Shown: one piece after another, positions 21,332-31,815 of the stretch
Position numbering within the stretch: the stretch's first letter is position 1
How the letters are laid out: every line of letters begins with the position of its first letter
Source: Welwitschia mirabilis
Lineage: Eukaryota; Gnetophyta; Gnetopsida; Welwitschiales
Length of the DNA: 44,541 nucleotides
Assembly: GCA_051453625.1 (NCBI GenBank)
Contig: JBOZIK010000001.1
Span: 65,617,408 to 65,661,948 of the forward strand
Direction of reading: 5' to 3'
The notes under the pieces: generated by a model
The model's database searches: none
What the model was told of the DNA's origin: nothing
The model's input: only the letters and a program-made list of their open reading frames with translations
Program-made: the position numbers and the translations under genes

Positions 21332-21649
21332 ATGCCTGCTGTTCCATTCTTGTTTAAGTACTTTCTTGTTGTTCGATTTGTAACATCTCCAAACATTTCA
21401 AATAGAATGATAGGTCTGAATCATAATGCCAATTTAGGAAAAAAGAAAAAAAGAAAAAATAAGGTAGGAAGACCAAAAGCAGAAGAAGCATTACACGAAG
21501 ATGTCACTAACAACATAGCCTTAGGTTGCCAATCAATCCTTGATTTTATTTACAATTTGAGAAATAAGTATGTTAATATTCCAAATAAGAAGACCACAGG
21601 GGCCAACATCCATAACAATAAACAATACTCACAGAGATTATCTCATTGA
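21332..21649 (+). pseudogene. LINE ORF1-ORF2 linker region
   Basis: A 105-codon frame that runs to a stop just at the start of the endonuclease. It is highly basic in the middle (KKKKRKNK) followed by VGRPK, an AT-hook-like core also seen between the zinc knuckle and endonuclease in plant L1 elements. The frame is open but has no start context that I trust, because it follows a gap. It probably is a remnant of a longer ORF rather than an independent gene. Confidence 0.45.
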
Positions 21650-22300
21650 ATTATAGGGGTTTGCGAGACCCACATAGTATTACATTGCTCACGTCTATGT
21701 TTTACAGCATGAAACCAAACATAATGGTTATTCACGAGACTAAGGTTGGACATGATAACCCACACATCAAAGGTTGGCAATATTCTATCCAAACAAGTAG
21801 AGCTGCTATTGGGGAGCTATAGATGACATCTAAGAAAGATTGAAACATCATAAACTAGATTGAAGAGGACTGCTTTTCGATGGAAAAATGTAGAAAAGGA
21901 GAGTAATAACATTGCAATGTTAATGTTTGTGACCTAAAATCCATAAGTCAAAAGGGAATACTAGTGGAACAAGTTTGAAAAGTTCAACTTAGAGAATCAC
22001 ATCACAATGTAAGACTTGAACTAGACTGTATTTAATAGAGAGAAGACAGTAGGCAATGAAGGCCTGCTGACACAGAACCTTGCAATTCAAAGCCTCTGTA
22101 TCCAACTAAATCCATCTAATACACATTAATTGAAGGTGTCCAATTTACTTGGACTGAGCAGGGGAAGCCACCTTACAACATTATGCCTTAGATAGACAGA
22201 GCAATGTTGTTCCATAATCTTCTCCAAAGCAAACAATGGAAACTTCAGGTGTTATCGACAATGGTATCAGATCCAAATCGAATTAGCCTTAGGACAACAC
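21646..22300 (+). pseudogene. LINE apurinic/apyrimidinic-type endonuclease remnant
   Basis: The domain nicks target DNA to prime reverse transcription. It begins with NYRGLRDP (about 21647), matching the WNxRGLN block, and continues to a VIHETKVG stretch that carries the catalytic Glu of the QETK block. Further blocks are readable in shifting frames: MKDLN-like near 22015 (family GDFN, here with a stop), GVQFTWTEQGKPPYN near 22134, and STMVSDPNRISL near 22257, where the family has SDHxPI. The catalytic His has therefore become Asn or been lost. Several stops interrupt the frame. Confidence 0.68.
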
Positions 22301-22569
22301 AACCAAAGGTAAAGCCTTTAAAAATGCTTAGCTACTTGATAAGGAATTGAAGACAAGATAAAGCAACTCTGCAATAGCCTAGTCAAAGGCAAACCAAGGC
22401 ACATCCTCCTTGCTCAGTTAAATTGGATCAAAATTGAACCTAAAAGGAAGGAGAGAACATATAATCAAAGGATTCAAGACTTAAAAAGAATCTCTTGAGG
22501 AAGTTAGCCCAGCACGTGTAGAAGGAAGATGAGGACAATCAGAATCAAGAAATCATTAGTCTTTGGAAC

Positions 22570-22764
22570 TTGAATCAACTTGAATTACAAGAGAAACCAT
22601 CTTGGAGGCAAAGATCTAGGATTCAGTGGCTGAAGGAAAATGACAGGCTTACTAATTTTTTCTTTTCAACTAGGGAAAGACCGAAAGAAAATTGTTTGTT
22701 ACCAATATTACACTGGAAGACAACATTATACATGAAGAAGAAGCCATTAAAGCTAATCTACTAG
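22570..22764 (+). pseudogene. LINE region between endonuclease and RT
   Basis: A 64-codon frame containing SWRQRSRIQWLKENDRLTNF. This is the conserved WRQRSRxxWLKxGDxNTxFFH block of plant L1 ORF2, located between endonuclease and reverse transcriptase. The frame after it (TNITLEDNIIHEEEAI) also follows the family pattern but in another phase, so there is a frameshift near 22700. Confidence 0.7.
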
Positions 22765-22856
22765 ATTATTTTAACACTTTTGAAAAGAAAAGAATAAAGT
22801 GTAGTTAGAATTCATAATAAGCTATCTGCAAACCATAGATTTCTTTGAGAGAGAAG

Positions 22857-23292
22857 ACCACAACAAGAGGCAATCGAGAAAGAAATCTGGACGATGAAAA
22901 ACATTAAGGCACTGAGACTCGATGGATGTAATGTGGAGTTTGTAAAGCTACCCAAGAAATTATCAAACATGAATTGACAAGAGCAAACTGTGAAGGTAAG
23001 AAAAAAAATCTTTCTGATCCATAAAAAGGAGAATCCCCTTTTAACTGGCAAACTGTAGACCAGTCCCTCTATGCAATGTTATCTACAAAACCATGACAAA
23101 AATTTTTACTTAACCAGCTAAGATCTTTAATACTAAACTTATATTAGGGTTCCTGTATGATTTGTCAAAAGGAGATTCGTCTAAGATCCAACCATCTTTA
23201 ACCATGAAATCAAGCAAGCACACAAGAACCTCAGGTACAAAGCTATGATGATCAAGCTAGACATAGCAAATAAAATGAAAGATAAATGGGGA
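22857..23292 (+). pseudogene. L1-type LINE reverse transcriptase fragment, copy 2
   Basis: It reads IEKEIWTMKNIKALRLDG, matching the EIxxAIxxMKxxKAPGPDG block, then FLIHKKE (family LIPKK), RPVPLCNVIYKTMTKI, and finally MMIKLDIANKMKDKWG. Stops replace several conserved residues. The RT domain is cut after this block; the YxDD motif is not present in the window. It is more complete than copy 1. Confidence 0.72.
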
Positions 23293-23300
23293 TAACATAA

Positions 23301-24880
23301 AAGACAAATAGCTATGATAGTGAACTATTCTTTAAAGATGAAACAAGATTTACACTTTTACAATTTTAACCTCATTCACTTTTAAGGTTATTTCACAATC
23401 TAAATAACATCATCATAGTCATTGTTGATTCTTTCTATGATTAGTTCTTTATCCATCATTGAAATCCAACTCATAGGTTCTTCTTCCCTCTAGTATTTTA
23501 GAGGTAATAAATCCCCTACTCTTGAAACTACCACTCCATCTTCTTCTTTCTCAGAGCTCTTTTGCTGCATTCTCCATTAAAGCCTTGGTGTAGTGGCTAT
23601 TATGCTATCCCGACTATAACTTTAAAAGGATTAAATTTTAATTTTTTATTTATTTTCTTTAGCTTCAATGTGACAACCATCTGTTCTAGGCTACAAAAAT
23701 ACTTGTCCACATTGAACTACATTTGTTGCAATGCAGTTAAGGCCCTGATGCACCCCCATGAATTTATCCTTTATTTTTTTCCCACTTCTCAAAACCAAAA
23801 CCCTAGTAACACGATTTGTCAATTAGAAAGTCCATACTAACAAAGGCCACTATGGAGCAACTTAGAATTAAAAGAAAATCATAAAGCATGATATTGTTAG
23901 AAGCAGAAGGATCAAACCATCTAGATAAAGAAAATACTAAAGATGATACCTATATGCTTAGAAACATCTAAACTTAATGTAATTTCAAATTTACAACAAA
24001 AATTACTAGCCATTAATAAGACAAATATTATTAAAACCCTATGCAATCTTAGTTTCTACATTTTTTTCCTTACCCATTTTTGTAGGTTGTGCTATGCTTA
24101 ACATTGTAATCACTTCTCGTTAACTTTATAACTAGCATTTGTAGATAAGAATTCTCTCGTCCATTTGTTATGAGCATCTTAACCTTATCCACAGATAGTA
24201 AATTTGTTAATCAGAGAGAAGAAAAGATATGTGCAATATGGAATGAGGATCGAGAAATGTGTTTACTTAGTTAAATCACCAAGAAAAAGATCAGGAAGCC
24301 AAATTTAATATGTTTATTAGTATTTTTAAATAGTAATAGAAAATAAAAGGAAATTAAAATTTGTTTTGAGTAAGTTTACAAAGGAATGAAGAAAGGCAAG
24401 GCTTGGGTGAGAACTTTGGTATTGCAAAAATATCCACTCTAAAGCAAAAAAATTAAATCTTTTCTCTACATGTTTTGAAAGCTTCCTTGCATCATCATAT
24501 ATCAAAAAAACCTACCTCTACATTTTTATATGTCACTTAAATTTATCTTTTTTACTTTAATTATCAGATCCTAATGAATAATAAGTGTTATTGCTCATTT
24601 AAGAGTATCAACATGATATCAAATCCTTACTATAGTTTTTTTAACTTCCTATTGAGAGATTTACAACATTAAATTTTGATAATAAATTAATCAAATTATT
24701 CTTTTCAATGACTAGTACATATGTTTTCTTCCCTAATGATAATACTTTAAAGTATATCTCACACTTCATCTTGTGGATGCTTTGTGCTTATAATCTAATG
24801 TTAATGATGCCTAGTGGAATTGCAACCTAGGCTGTTATAACAACTTTACAGTAATTATATGTAGTAGAATTACTAACCTA
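23301..24880. other. Stretch without recognised gene, left of a minus-strand LTR
   Basis: By position this should be the leader and gag side of the minus-strand element whose LTR starts at 24896. I could not read a gag motif on the minus strand. The + strand frame 23562-23840 (92 codons) has no recognisable domain. Confidence 0.45.
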
Positions 24881-24892
24881 GCTCTGATACCA
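24881..24892 (-). other. Exact Met-tRNA primer-binding site
   Basis: On the minus strand the sequence is TGGTATCAGAGC, 12 of 12 bases of the initiator-Met primer site, three bases from the LTR end (AACA). It defines the LTR at 24896-26701 as a 5' LTR of a minus-strand element. Confidence 0.78.
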
Positions 24893-26080
24893 AAATGTTA
24901 TGTCTTAAATTTTTTCTCTTTAAAACTTCAAATAGCTCTAATATGACTAAAAGATTTAAATTTTTACAAATAATTTTATTAATCATAAAAGCAAACAATC
25001 CTTAAAGGAATCTATATGTATACAAAAATACATTCTTAGGTAACCTTTGAAAATAAAGAAGATAAATAACTTACATAATGCTTAAACAAAAGAGAAAATA
25101 AATTCTTCTTAATCTTCACAATAATACAAGTATCGTATTAACATCATGTCTTAAATGTCAACCACAAGATATAGTAGATTACAAGTTACAGGGATGAACA
25201 AATTACTCCATTTAATAGTTTATCATAACCAAGATGGAAAATTAACATTTTCAAATTCCCTCATTAGCAAGAGAAGTTAGCTTTTTCTATGCTCCACTCA
25301 ACCACTTGTTAAATACAAATAGTGTAATGTGAGAAATGTAACCTTCACAATTCCCAATATGGTCCATGGTAAGGTGTGGAATGATAAGGGTTTTCAAGTG
25401 ATAAGGAATATCAAGAATAATCTAGAAATGACTAAGGCTCCATTTAAATTTATCTTTTTACCATTACTCCATAACATATTTCAGTAATCTAGTTACACAC
25501 ACTTTAGGATAGAAAAATGATAAATTAGTCACATTTTTCCTATTCATCTTAAAAGTTCATTCCATAGCCTTGGGAATCCCTTTAGAGAGCATGTCTATTG
25601 AAGATGAACAAGTGGTTATCCTAGCTAGTTTTAGTTTTATTTTTTTCATTTAAAAATCATCAAACAAGGTCAATAATGAAAATAAGTTACATTAATAACT
25701 CATCACAAAGCTTTGATAAGATGAGAAGGGTTGTGATACAAGTAGCCAAGAAAAGCACTAATACAAGGTATATGAAGTATGAATAAAGTAAGCAACTCTT
25801 AAATGATATGTAAGAATAATCATACAGAAATTTAATAAAAATTTAAATCATTTAAAACACAAGGCTATTCAAGATGCAAGAGATAAGGACTATGTAAGAA
25901 ATAGCACAAATCATACAAAAAGGAATTGAGAAACCATAAAGGCCATATGAAAATTAAAACAAAGATTCAAGAAGTCCTAAGGATTATAAGGCTCGAAGAT
26001 CCAAAGACTGATCCCAGCTCTAAAGTTCAATAGCAAAGGCTTATTCAAAAATGAAAATGAGAGGAAAGAAAAAATAGAGT

Positions 26081-26090
26081 CCTATTTATA
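26081..26090 (-). promoter_or_regulatory. TATA box of LTR D
   Basis: TATAAATAGG on the minus strand followed by ACTC, about 610 bases inside the LTR start; a standard plant TATA box placed at the U3/R junction. Confidence 0.6.
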
Positions 26091-26278
26091 ATTAAGGTTT
26101 GGTGGAATGTAAAGGGTCATGAGAATATGAAGATAAAACATAATAAATAAGGGTGGTTGAAGTGGTAAAAGTTGATAAAGATTCTTTATATAAATACAAA
26201 ACATCATAAAGGAAGATGTTTAAGGTGGAGAAAGTTAGTAAAAATTCGATAACCATCTTATTCCATTCTTTGTCAGGC

Positions 26279-26413
26279 CATTGGGTGCATTAATACCATA
26301 ACAATAAATATTGATGTCCATCATGTAAATATTACAATAATGAGGGTCATTGGGTGCATTAATATCATAACAATAAATATTAATTCCAATCATGTAAATA
26401 TTACAATAATGAG
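26279..26413 (-). repeat. Tandem 69-bp repeat in U3 of LTR D
   Basis: CATTGGGTGCATTAATA begins at 26279 and again at 26348, and the two units stay nearly identical to their ends. It sits about 190-320 bases upstream of the TATA box. Duplicated U3 units often act as enhancers in plant LTRs, but that is inference here. Confidence 0.75.
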
Positions 26414-26701
26414 AAATTTATAAAAACCATATTTAAACTATTTCTCAGATAACACTACAATAGTTACAAAATTTTAACCACAAGAATTATAATTAAATCA
26501 TAAGAATTTTCAACAAGGGTAGATTTATGACTACTACAAAATTTGAAGTATTATTGCATAGAATTTTCACAATAAAAATTTAATAGTAGAAATCTTAAAA
26601 TATATGCAATAATTTAACTAACTTAAAGATTTATAACAAAAAATTTATTTCAATTAAACTTTTAGGTTAAGTCTCTGATCCTTGAAAGTATGGACATGAC
26701 A

Positions 26702-27369
26702 TGATGACACTAGTATTTTTAGGTAGATATTCATCATTTTTAGGCATGTCCTTCAAAGTATGATAATTATCTCAAAAATGTTATGGAAAGATGAACAATC
26801 CATTGCTACTATAAAAAATTAATGGAATACATGTTTTTATGGTAAATTAGTTAAATTAATATCTTCCATTAAGATAAATGGATTAAATAACTTGACCATA
26901 ATGTCAATTTTTACATGTTAACACATGCCCTAAAAAGATTTTTGCTAAATTCTTAGCAAACAATTCATAACAAAATGTTCAATCATGGAAAAATTATCTA
27001 AGTCAAAATGCTTAAATATGAAAATGATATATCTTTGAAAAATTGATGTTCAATATTCTAAAATTAAGACATCAATATTTTAAAAATTTTATAAAAATTG
27101 ATTTAAAATCAAATGCAATACCCTATAACCAAATTTAAACTTTGCTCTCAAAATTCAATGATATAAAATATTAGAACCATTTTTAGAACACAACCTTACA
27201 ATAATTTCAACAAGTCTTTTTATTGAAAGAAAAAGATACAGAAAAATGTAGCTAAGATGCAAAGGAAAAACTACCTAATATAGGATGACCATTTTATCAA
27301 ATGTAGGTGGAAAATCAATTAATAAAAATGGTTTATCCTTAAGAAGTTATTTTTTATGAAATGAAAATG
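26702..27369. other. AT-rich stretch, nothing recognised
   Basis: Flanks LTR D on its upstream side. No domain, repeat or RNA gene was seen. Confidence 0.5.
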
Positions 27370-28060
27370 GAATAAAATGGATGATGAAGATGGAAAATGA
27401 AAATGTGTTACATGACTTAACCATAAAACTAATGAATAAATGAGTGAATGTATCTAATCTAATGGCCCTAATTAAGTTTTTTTAATTTTTAGTAAATCTT
27501 AATATTAAATAAGCATAGTCTAAACTAAGTAACTTATAAGAATTTAAGAAATCATATAAAATCTTAAGTATGAAAGTCAAAAGACAACAAATCATAGAAG
27601 CCCTCTAATTTCCATCTTTTTCTTTTATTTATTTTCTTTTTCTACTAACATATATGTTCTGTGTTTATGCCTTTGAATTACATCTAGCATCTAATGTTAT
27701 AGCATTTTTTTCTTATAGAGTTAAGCATGTTATTTTATTAAAAAAATCAGTGCTACATTACCAATGAACATTTATAGACCTGATGTAGTTGATTATGTTA
27801 TAATTAGATCATTAGAGCTACATTACTAGTGAGCACCCATAGCCCTGATGCACTTAACTAAACCCAATTAAGTGATTAATGTGATGTTCATTTATAGAAA
27901 AGATATTACTTTATTTTATTCTACTTCTCATATTCATTTTTTAATGTATATTATAGGATTATTGGCTCATTAGTCTTAAAAAAAATCTTATCCCCATTAA
28001 AAGCTTTAAAAATAAGTATCATGTTATCAGGGTATATCTCATCTTTTTAAGTTGTGTTTT
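27370..28060 (-). mobile_element. Fragment of Athila 3' internal region
   Basis: Similar over its length to about 36780-37600, which is the post-integrase part of the minus-strand Athila element. Both contain the same 65-bp tandem pair and a shared block starting TCATCCCCAT. No coding frame is readable. It is therefore a detached fragment or deleted copy of the same family in the same orientation. Confidence 0.5.
27752..27862 (-). repeat. 65-bp tandem pair, first location
   Basis: GCTACATTACCAATGAACA at 27752 and GCTACATTACTAGTGAGCA at 27817, each followed by a TATAG..CCTGATG block. The period of 65 is identical to the pair at 37166/37231. Confidence 0.7.
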
Positions 28061-28348
28061 TCTAAAATCAAAGATCTTAAGGAAATATGCCTTTAATAAT
28101 CAAATTTGAAATAAGTATAGGTTTTTAAGATTTTTCATAAAAACCCATAAGTATATGTAATCATAAGTATTGCCTAGGTAATAAATGTTAACACATAAAA
28201 ATTGACATTCTACACAAGTTAATTAACTAATATCTTATTAGAAGATATTAATATAATTAATTTATCATTAAAAATACTTCTATTGTTTTTCTATAATAAT
28301 TATGGACTTATCATCTTCTAATGGCATTTTCAGAATAATTATTGCACT
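28061..28348. other. AT-rich stretch before a 299-N gap
   Basis: No feature recognised. The left edge of the following LTR is probably hidden in this stretch or in the gap at 28349-28647. Confidence 0.5.
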
Positions 28349-28647
28349 NNNNNNNNNNNNNNNNNNNNNNNNNNNNNNNNNNNNNNNNNNNNNNNNNNNN
28401 NNNNNNNNNNNNNNNNNNNNNNNNNNNNNNNNNNNNNNNNNNNNNNNNNNNNNNNNNNNNNNNNNNNNNNNNNNNNNNNNNNNNNNNNNNNNNNNNNNNN
28501 NNNNNNNNNNNNNNNNNNNNNNNNNNNNNNNNNNNNNNNNNNNNNNNNNNNNNNNNNNNNNNNNNNNNNNNNNNNNNNNNNNNNNNNNNNNNNNNNNNNN
28601 NNNNNNNNNNNNNNNNNNNNNNNNNNNNNNNNNNNNNNNNNNNNNNN

Positions 28648-29382
28648 AACTTCATTTAGTCATTTTTAGAAATTTTGTCGTAAACCAATATAACAATCTA
28701 ATTATGCCCTTAAGTGCTATATTTTCATCCATAAAAATAGGAATTTAAGTAAGGAATAAAGTGGAGCAAAGAGTAGGAGAAAAGCCCAAAAAAAGACTAT
28801 CATATCCTATGTCATCCCCACAACCAGAGGCATGACATCAAGGATAAAGGCATTCAAAGGAGGATTGTGAAGGCTGGTTTAGTGAGGCTAATATGGTGAG
28901 TCTAGGTGGCTGTCATGTCCTACGTCATCCCAATGACATAGGAGATGACATATCCNNNNNNNNNNNNNNNNNNNNNNNNNNNNNNNNNNNNNNNNNNNNN
29001 NNNNNNNNNNNNNNNNNNNNNNNNNNNNNNNNNNNNNNNNNNNNNNNNNNNNNNNTGTTTTGCAAGGAACAGGAACTCCATTTAGTCATTTTTAGAAATT
29101 TTGTCGTGAACCAATATAACAATCCAATTATGCCCTTAAGTGCTATATTTTCATCCATAAAAACAGGAATTTAACTAAGGAATAAAGTGGAGCAAAGAGT
29201 AGGAGAAAAGCCCAAAAAAATGGCTATCATATCCTATGTCATCCCCACAACAAGAGGTATGACATCAAGGATAAAGGCATTCAAAGGAGGATTGTGAAGG
29301 CTGGCTTGGTGAGGCTAATATGGTGAGTCTAGGTGGCTGTCGTGCCCTACGTCATCCCAACAACATAGGAGATGACATATCC
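28648..29382 (+). repeat. 308-bp duplication flanking a gap
   Basis: 28648-28955 and 29074-29382 differ at only a few positions and flank the gap at 28956-29055. The second copy starts 18 bases after the gap. It looks like an unmerged overlap. Confidence 0.8.
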
Positions 29383-29490
29383 ATTAACTTTCAAATTCAA
29401 ATCCCAATGAGTTTCTAATGTGGTGGGCTATGATTGGATGATGATGGGGTATCATGTCATATGTCGTCCTCACGATAATAGTAACATGAC
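28809..29490. repeat. Series of inverted ATGTCAT / ATGACAT repeats in U3
   Basis: Inverted pairs occur at 28809-28838 (ATGTCAT/ATGACAT), 28921-28952 (TACGTCAT/ATGACATA), 29236-29265 (ATGTCAT/ATGACAT), 29348-29379 (TACGTCAT/ATGACATA) and 29461-29490 (weaker). Spacers are about 16 bases. The first two pairs equal the third and fourth because of the contig overlap, so there are at least three independent units. TACGTCA contains the ACGT core recognised by bZIP factors; binding is inference. Confidence 0.7.
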
Positions 29491-29576
29491 AATGTTATAA
29501 CTTCTTATTAACTAAGTCAATTAAGGTGTAGTTTATGCCTAATGAAACCTCTTCACCTATACCGACCTTCCTAACC

Positions 29577-29584
29577 TATAAACA
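29577..29584 (+). promoter_or_regulatory. TATA box of the outer element's LTR
   Basis: TATAAACA in the context CTAACCTATAAACACC, about 90-230 bases downstream of the U3 inverted repeats. Confidence 0.5.
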
Positions 29585-30168
29585 CCTTAAGAAAGCTATA
29601 CAAACCCCCATTTTACATCATTTAATCATCTTTTTAGCATTGGAGGATTGCTGGCCAAGGCATCCAAGGAGTCAAGGGTTTATTTTAGCATAGGAGAGAT
29701 CATTCTTGGTGATTAGGCTGTACTTCTGATAATAAGAAGTTATTACCTTACTAGGGTATTTGTAAGACATTTAATTCATTTAATAAAATGTCTTTTTTCT
29801 TCAATTGTTATGATTTCTCTTATGGTTTATGTTGAAGTTTAATTAATACTATTTCTTAGATTAATTTTGAATTAAACACAGGTCATAAGAGCTAAGTTGG
29901 ATGACAATAACTTAGAAATTTGGTTATCATAGGCTTACATCCCATCTCTCTCTTTCATTTTTACATTGCACATTAGAATAGTTGCATTTTCAATTTCTCT
30001 TTTTGCATTATAAAAACAAAAAATTAATCGAAAAGTTTGGACTAAAATTAAAGTGCTTATTCATTCTTATTCATGTGCTTGATTAGAATCACTCTATACT
30101 AAGCCTAGTTCCAATTTCAATATTTCAAGAATTTACTATTTCTAAAGTTCAATTTAGGCTGCCAACAG

Positions 30169-30186
30169 TTGCATTACTAAGTAGGA
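30169..30186 (+). other. Decayed Asp-tRNA-like primer-binding site
   Basis: TTGCATTACTAAGTAGGA follows the LTR end after one base. Athila-group elements commonly use an Asp-tRNA site of the form TGGCGCCGTTGCCGGGGA. Aligned with one gap, CGCCG corresponds to CATTA here, the result expected from deamination of methylated CpG. The rest fits loosely, so the call rests mainly on position. Confidence 0.4.
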
Positions 30187-31815
30187 TGATAGTGGAAATA
30201 CATAACAGTAGTTAGCAAAAGTAGCAGCATCTACAAGTCAAGTAGTAGTGTAGTTATAATGATTTATACCTAATGAAAGATTATAAAAATCCTACATAAT
30301 TCTACATGTCGTACTTTATAATTGCTTATTTGATTCTATAAGCAAAACACATGTAACCATCTCCTATCCCTCATCCTTATCTATAAAATATTTTTGAGCC
30401 TTATATTATAACATCCTTTATCTTGGTAAAGAATAGAACCTTTAGAGTATTAAGTTATGATGACCTTCTAAGTTCCTTATTTAGGGAGTGAGTTTGCTTT
30501 CAAGAATAACTTGAAGAGTTTTATTAGCATTCCTCTTCCTTTAATATAATTTGCTTGATTTAATACATGATACTTATTTTTATTTTGATCATAAGTCATC
30601 AATCACTTTGTACTTGGAATGATTAGGTAACAAATTTACTATCAATTTATATTATCATTTGACTAAGTCATTTATTTACTTAATTTAAGTTCCTTTTAAT
30701 TTAATAGATCTTAAGTACATTAAGTTCTTAATTTCAATGCTTATTTTAGGTCGATGAAGCATTAGTAACTTTTTAATTCACTAATTCTCATATGATAAAT
30801 GAGATTATATCACTATGACCTAAGCCATCATCACTTAATATTTTAAATTTTATTTTACAATAAGATAAGATATCATCTAAATGAAGGATTATTGGTGAAT
30901 AAGTTAGCAAAAACTTGAAGCTTGATTACTTTTCCACTTTTCCCATAAAGTTTCATAATAAATTCTCAAATTTTCTTTTTTTCCTTTTCTTTTATTTTAA
31001 CTTGAAATTAAATAAGATTATGTAATTTCTAGAAGTCAATCCTAATTATCCCTATGGAAGAATTATACTAAGTTTTAATTTAATTTTAATTTTTATTCAT
31101 GTACTAAAATGAAAAAGATTTTGGTACCATTATGAGGGATAATGACACAATAGCTACTCAAAAAGGATACAAATTTTATTTTCTTATGAGTGTTTTAAAG
31201 TTATTTTTTGTTTTTTTCGTGATGGATACTAGTCCTCTCTAATGATATACAAACTAGTCCTCTTTTTACTTCTTTTTATGTGTTATTTTCTTTCTTTCTA
31301 GTGGTTGGTACTAGTCACTTCTAGTAATACCCAATTGGTTCTATTTTAAGTTTTTTTACTCTAACTTGATTTTTATGCAAGACTAATAGTTTTTTATAGG
31401 TTGCAACCAGAAGGCCAAAAAAATAAAAATTAAACCCACTTAATTTGCATGTTTTCTTTTGTCTCTTATCTTTTTAATTTGGTTTTTAATTTTCTATTAT
31501 CATTTTTTATTTTTGTTATGTTTTTCTATAAACCTATATTGTTGATTGATTTAAAACAAATTTGTAAAATTTTAAAACATTTTTAAAGCTAAAACTTACA
31601 ACTTTGTTAGTGCTACCATCTTTCTTGGCTAGCACTATTGATGTTCATGTGTAGAAGACTCTGAATCTTTTCTTGAATCTCCTATTAAAATTTGCAAAGC
31701 CTTCTATCTTTGAAGCTTTATGAAAAACTTTTCTTAAACCCATCTAAAACTTGTTTCAACCTTGCATGTCTTGGATCTAAGATAATAAGGTAGGTTAATC
31801 AAAAATATTTTTAAT
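30187..31815 (+). other. Long AT-rich leader of the outer element
   Basis: About 1.6 kb between primer site and gag, a leader length usual for Athila-type elements. No frame or structured RNA is recognised. ACTAGTC-type short repeats occur around 31220-31320. Confidence 0.45.

Larger units (their letters stand above)
21323..23300 (+). mobile_element. L1-type LINE, partial (ORF1 end, endonuclease, RT start)
   Basis: A second LINE piece with its domains in the normal order: a basic linker (21323-21645), endonuclease (21646-22300), the RT N-terminal region (22560-22800) and RT (22857-23292). It ends within RT; no 3' end, poly(A) tail or target-site duplication was found. The last 400 bases duplicate 20785-21222. 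Confidence 0.7.
24896..26701 (-). mobile_element. 5' LTR D of a minus-strand Ty3/gypsy-like element
   Basis: On the minus strand the LTR begins TGTCATGTCCATAC and ends GACATAACA, with similar inverted ends (TGTCATGTC and TGTTATGTC). The start resembles TGTCACATCC of LTR C, so the two belong to related groups. A TATA box (TATAAATAGG) is at 26081-26090 and a 69-bp tandem duplication lies upstream of it in U3. Length 1806 bp without gaps. No matching 3' LTR was found to the left, so the element is truncated. Confidence 0.7.
28648..30167 (+). mobile_element. 5' LTR of the outer Athila-like element
   Basis: It ends GCCAACA directly before a decayed primer site. U3 carries a series of TACGTCATCC/GGATGACA-type inverted repeats and the TATA box is at 29577-29584. 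The left edge is not visible because of the 299-N gap. 28648-28955 and 29074-29382 are nearly identical copies around a 100-N gap, so the real LTR is about 400 bases shorter than drawn. Confidence 0.6.

Noticed and set aside
22262-22274. TGGTATCAGATCC on the + strand resembling a Met-tRNA primer site
   Set aside because: It lies inside the LINE endonuclease, where it encodes the conserved VSDP stretch; no LTR end is next to it.
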